This document shows, piece after piece, positions 44,574 through 50,395 of a DNA stretch of 50,395 nucleotides. The notes beneath the pieces are model-generated. The model made no database searches and had not been told where the DNA came from. It saw only the letters and a list, made by a program, of their open reading frames with translations. Every line of letters begins with the position of its first letter. Within the stretch, counting starts at the first letter, position 1. A program made the position numbers and the translations under genes. The DNA is from an uncultured Flavobacteriaceae bacterium (lineage in GTDB: Bacteria; Bacteroidota; Bacteroidia; Flavobacteriales; Flavobacteriaceae): NCBI GenBank assembly GCA_949372605.1, contig CASIAE010000017.1:1-50395 (forward strand), given 5' to 3'.

Positions 44574-45218
44574 ATGAATAGAAGAAAAGCATTAAAAAAT
44601 ATTGGAATGGGGTTTGGCGCTATAACTGCCACACCCACAGTTGTTGGCCTTTTTCAAAGTTGTCAGACGGCTGGCCCTAATTGGACGCCACTTCATTTTA
44701 CAAAGGATCAGTTTGGTGTCGTTTCAAAACTAATGGACATTATCATTCCAACTACAGATATTCCTGGAGCAATCGAATTGAAACTCCCAGAATTTTTAGA
44801 TGGTTATGTGGATGCAATAATCAATACCAAAGGTCAAGAATCTTTGATTTTAGGTCTGAATCAATACATCGCTATCACTCTAGAAGAAAAGGGAGATGAT
44901 GATGCAAGTGATTTAACCTCAGAGGAACTTGAAGCACAATTGTCAAAGTACCTTAAAGGGGACGAAGCGCAACAAAAAAACTGGATAAAAGCAGCTTCGG
45001 TCTATAAAGCAACTGGGAAAAAGGACAGTGACATCTCAACACCAAAAGAAGCGTTGGCTTATGGGTTTGCTGTTCAACTCAGAACAATGACCGTTAGCGC
45101 ATTTAAAACCAATGAGTACATTGGGGAGAATGTATTGGCTTATGTGCCGATACCAGGACAACAAAAAGGTTGTGTGGATTTAATTGAAGCTACAGGAGGA
45201 AAAGCCTATTCTTTATAA
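44574..45218 (+). CDS. gluconate 2-dehydrogenase subunit 3-like protein with Tat signal
   Basis: 214 residues. It begins MNRRKALKNIGMGFGAITAT, a twin-arginine-type signal (RR followed by a Leu-Lys and a hydrophobic core), ending near FQSC, which could be a lipobox. The domain carries the family features FGVVSKLMDIIIPTTDIPGAIEL, spanning about residues 46-68. Members are the small partner of GMC dehydrogenases and can carry the dehydrogenase through the Tat pathway. It lies 10 nt after the GMC gene; its end overlaps the convergent cytochrome gene by 6 nt. Confidence 0.9.
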   Translation: MNRRKALKNIGMGFGAITATPTVVGLFQSCQTAGPNWTPLHFTKDQFGVVSKLMDIIIPTTDIPGAIELKLPEFLDGYVDAIINTKGQESLILGLNQYIAITLEEKGDDDASDLTSEELEAQLSKYLKGDEAQQKNWIKAASVYKATGKKDSDISTPKEALAYGFAVQLRTMTVSAFKTNEYIGENVLAYVPIPGQQKGCVDLIEATGGKAYSL

Positions 45219-45692
45219 ACTTCGAAAATATTCTGCAATAGCTCGGGTCTCGTCTTTTGTTAAATTTTGATTTAACATCATAACGTTGTTGTATTCTTTA
45301 AGCAATGATATTGCAGTAGGATCTTTTTGCAACATTTCTGTAGGGTTTAGAATCATATTCATAACCCATGCTGGATTTCTACGTTCATAAATCCCTTTCA
45401 TTGCAGGTCCGATGAGTTTTCTTTCTGACATGTGACAAGCTGTACATTTTTGTTTAAATGCTGCAGCACCTGCTTCAACAAGTTTGTCATCTATTTTAGC
45501 ATCAAATTTCATTGAGCTTATGGGGCCAATTCCTGTATTGGAAAGATCAATCGCAATTTTTCCAGCAGCAGCACTTTTAACAGGAGCTTTTTTTTGAGTT
45601 CTGTTGTATTCAAATCCTTTTTTCTTTTCAGTTTTTGAGCCACAGCTAACCAAAAGTATTGAAGCGATTAAAATAAAGAGCAATTTTTTCAT
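45213..45692 (-). CDS. class I c-type cytochrome lipoprotein
   Basis: 159 residues. Lipobox LLVSC (Cys17), a Lys/Ala-rich linker, then a heme-binding CTACH (83-87) and a Met-rich C-terminal part (NNVMMLNQN) with a likely Met ligand. It would accept electrons in the periplasm, probably from the neighbouring GMC dehydrogenase. It is convergent with the small-subunit gene. A perfect TATTTTTG element lies 23 nt upstream. Confidence 0.92.
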   Translation of the reverse strand: MKKLLFILIASILLVSCGSKTEKKKGFEYNRTQKKAPVKSAAAGKIAIDLSNTGIGPISSMKFDAKIDDKLVEAGAAAFKQKCTACHMSERKLIGPAMKGIYERRNPAWVMNMILNPTEMLQKDPTAISLLKEYNNVMMLNQNLTKDETRAIAEYFRSL

Positions 45693-45714
45693 AAGTGAGA
45701 GTAGTTTTCGTTTT

Positions 45715-45722
45715 CAAAAATA
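45715..45722 (-). promoter_or_regulatory. cytochrome c promoter (-7 element)
   Basis: The minus strand reads TATTTTTG, an exact TAnnTTTG match, 22 nt before the cytochrome ATG. No clear -33 element is present. Confidence 0.4.
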
Positions 45723-45786
45723 GAAAAGAAATTTAGATTCTTAATTAAGGTTTAAATATATTTTAATAGAATTTCAGAACTTAAAT

Positions 45787-46692
45787 TTAGTTTTGAATCT
45801 CTTTTTTTAAGGAAGGCTTTTTCGAAACCAAATAAACACCTGATAAAGTCAAAATACAGGCGACAATTTTTATCATATCAATAAAGTCATTTCCAGAAGC
45901 AACTGCATAGAAGATTGCGATTAGGGGTTGCGCATAAGCAAAAACTCCAAAAGTCGAAGCTTGTAATGTTTTAAGGGCATAAAAAGAAAGAAGGTAAGTC
46001 ATAAAGGTCGTCCCGATGATTACAAACCCAATTCTCCAAATGGCATCAAAAGGAAGGCTGGGGAAATCAATTTCATTAAACTCACTAATGGTAATTGGAA
46101 ATGAGATAATGAATCCCGAAAGAAACATCCACTTCATGATGGTGACAGTGCTGTATTTTTGGGTTAAAGGTTTAACGACAATAACATAGGCTGCATAAAA
46201 GATTGAGTTTACCATAAGTAGAATATTTCCTAACACGATATTAGGCGCGTTTGGAGAATTTTCTTTCACTGAAATCACTAACAAAAGGGCACCCATAAAG
46301 CCTAATAAAACACCATATATTTTTTTATTGCTGATTTTTTCACCAAGGAATACATAAGAAAGCACCAATATCATAATAGGCACAAGGGTAGCAAAAATAC
46401 CACTGTTTACAGGAGTTGATAGCTGAAGTCCTTTTAAGAAGGACAACATGTTAATGCACATTCCTAAGAGCGATCCAATGAATATTTTCATGAAATCTCC
46501 CCGATCAATTTTTTCCTTTTTTAAGAATAAACTGATAATCCAAAAAAGGATTACTGCTCCAAAAAGTCGTATGAAAACAAATCCGAAGGCACCCACATAA
46601 TGAGGCATGATCACTTTTGCAATGGTGTGGTTTAAACCATAAATTGTGGCAGTACCCATAGCGGCTAAAAGCGCCCAAAATCTATTACTCAT
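45787..46692 (-). CDS. DMT/EamA family transporter
   Basis: 301 residues with about ten hydrophobic helices in two EamA repeats (about 1-140 and 150-290). Members export or import metabolites such as amino acids or drugs; the substrate is unknown. It overlaps the upstream ArsC-like gene by 8 nt, so the two are cotranscribed. Confidence 0.92.
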   Translation of the reverse strand: MSNRFWALLAAMGTATIYGLNHTIAKVIMPHYVGAFGFVFIRLFGAVILFWIISLFLKKEKIDRGDFMKIFIGSLLGMCINMLSFLKGLQLSTPVNSGIFATLVPIMILVLSYVFLGEKISNKKIYGVLLGFMGALLLVISVKENSPNAPNIVLGNILLMVNSIFYAAYVIVVKPLTQKYSTVTIMKWMFLSGFIISFPITISEFNEIDFPSLPFDAIWRIGFVIIGTTFMTYLLSFYALKTLQASTFGVFAYAQPLIAIFYAVASGNDFIDMIKIVACILTLSGVYLVSKKPSLKKEIQN

Positions 46693-47038
46693 TGATCCAG
46701 TTTCTAGCTAGTTCAACCGTATTTTTACTGTTACCAATAAAATATTTATTTTTGTAAACCAATACAGGGCGTTTTAAAAAAGTATAGTGGTTTAGTAAAA
46801 GATCGCAATAATCATCTTCATTTAACTCTTTGTCCTTAAGGGGAGGTTGTTTTAATAGTTGCGCCCTTTTGTTTATTAAAGACTCATAGCTTCCAGCGGC
46901 TTTGTATAATTGAGACAACTGTTCGGAATTAAGCGGATTTATTTTTATGTCAATAACAGTTATTTCTGGGGGAAGACTTAACTCCTTTTGTATTCTTTTG
47001 CAAGTATCACAGGTGCTTAAATAGAGAAAAAAATTCAT
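46685..47038 (-). CDS. ArsC/Spx-type thioredoxin-fold protein
   Basis: 117 residues. It begins MNFFLYLSTCDTCKRIQKEL with a CxxC motif (Cys10, Cys13), and has a C-terminal LKRPVLVYKNKYFIGN segment like ArsC/YffB/Spx proteins. True arsenate reductases use a defined Cys and several Arg residues; these are not fully evident, so a generic redox or Spx-like role is as likely. No arsenic-resistance genes are nearby. Confidence 0.85.
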   Translation of the reverse strand: MNFFLYLSTCDTCKRIQKELSLPPEITVIDIKINPLNSEQLSQLYKAAGSYESLINKRAQLLKQPPLKDKELNEDDYCDLLLNHYTFLKRPVLVYKNKYFIGNSKNTVELARNWINE

Positions 47039-47080
47039 TTTAATTGATTGACATTACAAAGTAATATCATTTTTATTTAA

Positions 47081-47115
47081 TTGAAGACAAATTACTTTAA
47101 AATCCAATATCTTTG
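47081..47115 (+). promoter_or_regulatory. cystathionine gamma-synthase promoter
   Basis: TTG (47081-47083) and TATCTTTG (47108-47115, an exact TAnnTTTG match) are separated by 24 nt, at the edge of the normal range. The ATG at 47137 follows 21 nt later. Confidence 0.55.
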
Positions 47116-47136
47116 AGGTACATAAAAACTGTTTGG

Positions 47137-48288
47137 ATGAAGAAGAAGCTTAGATTTAATACCGCGACAATACATGGAGGTCAATCTCCTGATCTTGCAT
47201 ATGGAGCAGTGATGACCCCTATTTATCAAACTTCTACATACGCACAAAGTAGCCCCGGAGATCACAAAGGCTTTGAATACAGCCGAACACACAACCCCAC
47301 AAGATCAGCTTTAGAGCGATCAATCGCCAGTATTGAAAATGGTCATCACGGCTTGACTTATGCCTCAGGACTTGCCGCTATGGATGCAGTAATGAAGTTA
47401 TTTAGTCCTGGAGATGAAATTATTTCAACACACGATTTATACGGAGGCTCTTATCGTCTTTTCACTAAAATATTCGAGAATTACGGATTAAAATTCCATT
47501 TTGTGGACATGCAGGATCCTAACCATGTCGCAGAATATGTAAATGAAAATACAAAACTTATTTGGGTAGAAACACCTACCAACCCAATGATGAATATCAT
47601 CGATATCAGAAGAATGGCTACCCTAGCAAAGGCAAAGAATGTTCTTTTGGCGGTGGACAATACATTCGCTTCGCCTTATCTTCAACAACCACTTGATTTA
47701 GGGGCTGATATTGTAATGCATTCCGCAACTAAATTCATTGCAGGTCACAGTGATGTGGTTCTTGGATTATTGGTCGTAAACGATGATGAATTACAAGAAA
47801 AACTTGCCTTTATACAGAATGCTAGTGGAGCAATTCCAGGACCAATGGATAGTTTTTTAACCCTTAGGGGAATTAAAACCTTACACGTTAGAATGCAAAG
47901 ACATTCTGAAAATGGAGCTGTAATTGCCAACTATTTAAAACAACATTCTAAAATTGAAAAAGTATATTGGCCAGGTTTTGAATCCCATCCCAATCACCAA
48001 ATTGCCAAAAACCAAATGAATGATTTTGGCGGAATGATTTCTTTTATCCCCAAAGGAGGGGGGCATGCTACTGCAATTAAAATTATTGAAAAAATGGAAG
48101 TTTTCACCCTTGCAGAATCATTAGGTGGTGTTGAGAGTTTAGCCGGACATCCTGCCAGCATGACGCATGCGTCTATTCCAAGAGAGGAACGAAAGAAAAG
48201 TGGTGTTGTTGACGGATTAATTAGATTAAGTGTTGGAATTGAAGATTCACAAGACTTGATAGAAGACCTAGAACAAGCCATCGGGTAA
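47137..48288 (+). CDS. trans-sulfuration PLP enzyme, cystathionine gamma-synthase type
   Basis: 383 residues from ATG 47137; the frame extends upstream to 47113 but over the promoter. Cys/Met-metabolism PLP family: FNTATIHGGQSPD, TPIYQTSTYAQ, EYSRTHNPTRSALE, VDNTFASPYLQQPL and the PLP Lys in HSATKFIAGHSDVVLG. Both gamma-synthase (methionine synthesis) and gamma-lyase activities occur in this group. The choice is not decided by sequence. It is the first gene of a likely operon with the LpxH-type hydrolase and HflX genes. Confidence 0.92.
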   Translation: MKKKLRFNTATIHGGQSPDLAYGAVMTPIYQTSTYAQSSPGDHKGFEYSRTHNPTRSALERSIASIENGHHGLTYASGLAAMDAVMKLFSPGDEIISTHDLYGGSYRLFTKIFENYGLKFHFVDMQDPNHVAEYVNENTKLIWVETPTNPMMNIIDIRRMATLAKAKNVLLAVDNTFASPYLQQPLDLGADIVMHSATKFIAGHSDVVLGLLVVNDDELQEKLAFIQNASGAIPGPMDSFLTLRGIKTLHVRMQRHSENGAVIANYLKQHSKIEKVYWPGFESHPNHQIAKNQMNDFGGMISFIPKGGGHATAIKIIEKMEVFTLAESLGGVESLAGHPASMTHASIPREERKKSGVVDGLIRLSVGIEDSQDLIEDLEQAIG

Positions 48289-48309
48289 TAATTTCCAGAC
48301 GTATTAAAA

Positions 48310-49071
48310 ATGGAACTCCAAAATAATAAAAAAATTTATTTCTCTTCTGACAATCACTTGGGAGCACCTAATAATGAGGAAAGTCGCTTAAGAGAGAAAA
48401 AATTTATTTCATGGTTAGAGCATGTCCGAATAGATGCTCAAGCTATTTATTTATTAGGGGATCTTTTTGACTTTTGGTTTGAATACAAAACAGTAGTCCC
48501 AAAAGGCTTTGTTAGAGTACTCGGCAAGCTTGCTGAAATTGTAGATTCAGGAATCCCAATTGTTTTTTTTGTTGGAAATCACGACATGTGGATGGACGAT
48601 TATTTCCAAAAAGAATTGGGCATAACAGTACACTTCAAACCCATCCAATTAACGATAGATAAAACTTCTTTTTTTATCGGACATGGAGATGGATTGGGGC
48701 CTGGTGATAAAGGTTACAAAAGAATGAAAAAAGTATTTACTAATTCTTTTGCCAAAAGTCTTTACCGGTTTATACATCCTGATTTGGGGATGCGTCTTGG
48801 AAAACGACTTTCCATAAAAAATAAACTTATTTCTGGAGAAGAAGACATTCAATTTTTAGGTGAGGAGAAAGAATGGTTGGCAATCTTCAGTAGGCGAAAG
48901 CTTAAAGAAAAACATTTTGATTATTTTATATTTGGCCACCGTCATTTACCACTAGAAATCGAATTAGAAAAAAACTCGAAATACATAAACCTTGGCGATT
49001 GGATTACTTACTTCACCTATGGGGTTTTCGATGGCAATTCATTCGAACTAAAAACTTGGAAAAACAACTAA
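48310..49071 (+). CDS. UDP-2,3-diacylglucosamine diphosphatase-type metallophosphoesterase
   Basis: 253 residues. Calcineurin-like phosphoesterase with SSDNHLG, LLGDLFDFWFE, VGNHDMW and a C-terminal FGHRHLPLEIEL. The combination matches LpxH/LpxH2, which cleaves UDP-2,3-diacylglucosamine in lipid A synthesis at the inner membrane. It lies 21 nt after the trans-sulfuration gene. Confidence 0.88.
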   Translation: MELQNNKKIYFSSDNHLGAPNNEESRLREKKFISWLEHVRIDAQAIYLLGDLFDFWFEYKTVVPKGFVRVLGKLAEIVDSGIPIVFFVGNHDMWMDDYFQKELGITVHFKPIQLTIDKTSFFIGHGDGLGPGDKGYKRMKKVFTNSFAKSLYRFIHPDLGMRLGKRLSIKNKLISGEEDIQFLGEEKEWLAIFSRRKLKEKHFDYFIFGHRHLPLEIELEKNSKYINLGDWITYFTYGVFDGNSFELKTWKNN

Positions 49072-49075
49072 TTCT

Positions 49076-50290
49076 ATGATTGAAGAAAAATCTTTTGAGT
49101 TAGAAAAAACAGTCTTAGTAGGAATTATAAACAGTAGTCAAGACGAGGTTAAATCAAAAGAATACTTAGACGAACTGGAGTTTTTGGTTCACACTGCAGG
49201 GGGTGTCGTGTTAAAAAGATTTGTTCAAAAAATGCAATCCTCGAACCCCAAAACGTTTATTGGGTCCGGTAAAATTAAAGATGTAGAGGCCTTTACAGAT
49301 GAAAACGAAATCACGACAGTTGTTTTTGATGACGAACTGACCCCTGCCCAACAAGGAAACATCGAAAAAATATTACGATGTAAGGTCCTTGACCGAACTG
49401 GACTGATTCTCGATATTTTTGCTCAAAGAGCACAAACCAGCTATGCCAGAACACAGGTTGAGTTGGCGCAATACCAGTATTTACTTCCACGCTTAAAGGG
49501 ACTTTGGACACACCTTGAAAGGCAAAAAGGAGGAATCGGAATGCGTGGACCTGGAGAAACTGAAATTGAGACTGACCGGAGGATTGTTCGAGACAAGATT
49601 ACTTTATTAAAAAAGAAATTAGTCACCATCGACCGTCAAATGTCAACTCAAAGAGGAAACCGAGGTGCCTTGGTTCGGGTAGCTTTGGTGGGATATACCA
49701 ATGTTGGAAAATCTACCTTAATGAACGTCATTGCCAAGAGTGATGTTTTTGCAGAAAACAAACTTTTTGCCACGTTAGACACCACCGTAAGAAAAGTTGT
49801 CATTGGAAACCTACCTTTTCTTTTGAGTGACACCGTAGGGTTTATCCGTAAACTTCCCACCCAATTGGTGGAATCGTTTAAAGGCACTTTGGATGAGGTT
49901 CAAGAAGCGGATTTATTACTTCATGTGGTCGATATTTCACATCCTAATTTTGAAGAACACATTAAGTCTGTAAACCAGATTTTGAGTGACATTAAAAGTT
50001 TTGATAAACCTATACTGATGGTTTTCAATAAGATCGACGCTTATAATGCAGCCCCGTGGGACGATACAGAACTGATAGAACAGCGTTCTGAAAAACACTA
50101 TTCTCTAGAAGAGTGGCAAAAAACTTGGATGCATAAGGTGAATGGGAATTCTCTTTTTATTTCCGCTTTGAGCAAGGAAAACCTTGAGCAGTTTAGGAAA
50201 CGAGTTTATAACGACATTCGGAATATTCACGTTACCCGATTCCCCTATAACCATTTTCTTTATCCTGAAGGATTGGACGAGAACCAATAG
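49076..50290 (+). CDS. hflX: ribosome-associated GTPase HflX
   Basis: 404 residues. An N-terminal HflX domain ends with RQKGGIGMRGPGETEIETDR (about 150-169), then a GTPase domain with P-loop GYTNVGKST, switch DTVGFIRKLP and NKID. HflX splits stalled ribosomes, notably after heat stress. It lies 4 nt after the LpxH-type gene, so cotranscription is likely. Confidence 0.95.
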   Translation: MIEEKSFELEKTVLVGIINSSQDEVKSKEYLDELEFLVHTAGGVVLKRFVQKMQSSNPKTFIGSGKIKDVEAFTDENEITTVVFDDELTPAQQGNIEKILRCKVLDRTGLILDIFAQRAQTSYARTQVELAQYQYLLPRLKGLWTHLERQKGGIGMRGPGETEIETDRRIVRDKITLLKKKLVTIDRQMSTQRGNRGALVRVALVGYTNVGKSTLMNVIAKSDVFAENKLFATLDTTVRKVVIGNLPFLLSDTVGFIRKLPTQLVESFKGTLDEVQEADLLLHVVDISHPNFEEHIKSVNQILSDIKSFDKPILMVFNKIDAYNAAPWDDTELIEQRSEKHYSLEEWQKTWMHKVNGNSLFISALSKENLEQFRKRVYNDIRNIHVTRFPYNHFLYPEGLDENQ

Positions 50291-50395
50291 ATTCTTTATT
50301 GAGAATTATTTTTTAGCAGGAAAACACGCACAAGGCCTAAAAACCAATGGGTCCGTCAATGGTTTAAATCAGTTTTTGTGACTCTCTTATTTTAT

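Noticed and set aside
45721-45786. Palindromic AT-rich stretch upstream of the cytochrome gene (CTTAATTAAG)
   Set aside because: Short and A/T-only; expected by chance in DNA of this composition.
50291-50395. Possible start of a further gene at the right edge
   Set aside because: One frame reads a basic stretch followed by hydrophobic residues (WVRQWFKSVFVTLLF) as in a membrane protein start, but it has no convincing start codon before the edge.
1-50395. tRNA, rRNA, CRISPR arrays, insertion sequences, prophage or origin
   Set aside because: I read the intergenic gaps, which are nearly all under 150 bp, and saw no cloverleaf-type tRNA, regular spaced repeats, transposase or integrase genes, or DnaA-box clusters.

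Overview
The window is an AT-rich, densely packed chromosomal segment from a member of the Bacteroidetes, most likely class Flavobacteriia and plausibly a streamlined marine lineage. Support comes from several good matches to the Bacteroidetes -7 promoter element TAnnTTTG, from families largely confined to this phylum (DUF3127, DUF2480, the greA/HIT/histidine-kinase block), from a flavobacterial-type lycopene cyclase, and from many short-spaced or overlapping genes. I saw no tRNA, rRNA, CRISPR array, insertion sequence, prophage or integrase. The assignment is inferred from gene content and sequence style, not from a database search.

Layout. 1-3.8 kb: the 3' part of a phosphopantetheinyl transferase, two envelope proteins (one a Rieske-like lipoprotein), greA-HIT and a convergent histidine kinase. 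3.9-4.9 kb: a DUF3127 OB-fold protein with an SSB-like DDLPF tail, then a decayed tag (3-methyladenine DNA glycosylase I) pseudogene. 4.9-7.6 kb: ribosomal operon rplM-rpsI-rpsB-tsf with a clear promoter and terminator. 7.7-15.2 kb: polA (with an altered proofreading motif), dxs, tadA, a cold-shock protein and an aspS gene broken by one frameshift. 15.3-21.9 kb: a TetR-TolC-HlyD-RND efflux operon whose pump gene also has a frame break at its 5' end. 22-26 kb: prenyl diphosphate synthase, lycopene cyclase, a ZIP metal transporter and thiL. 26.2-28.8 kb: two coupled beta-propeller-type lipoproteins. 28.8-35.3 kb: a complete SUF iron-sulfur assembly operon (sufA-like, B, C, D, S, E, T, DUF2480), followed by a glycosyltransferase. 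36.8-38.8 kb: yicC-gmk-nadD. 38.8-45.7 kb: a sugar-oxidation cluster (DUF1080 hydrolase, two TIM-barrel isomerase-like proteins, Gfo/Idh oxidoreductase, GMC dehydrogenase, its small subunit, cytochrome c). 45.8-50.3 kb: DMT transporter, ArsC/Spx-like protein, cystathionine gamma-synthase, LpxH-type hydrolase and HflX.

The most notable points are: (i) a likely proofreading-defective DNA polymerase I (catalytic Asp replaced by Tyr) in the same window as a dead alkylation-repair gene; (ii) a sugar-3-oxidation / 3-keto-glycoside cluster with periplasmic and cytoplasmic halves; (iii) a DUF3127 protein carrying an SSB-type recruitment tail; and (iv) two single frame breaks in otherwise intact genes (aspS and the RND pump), which may be sequence errors or real lesions.
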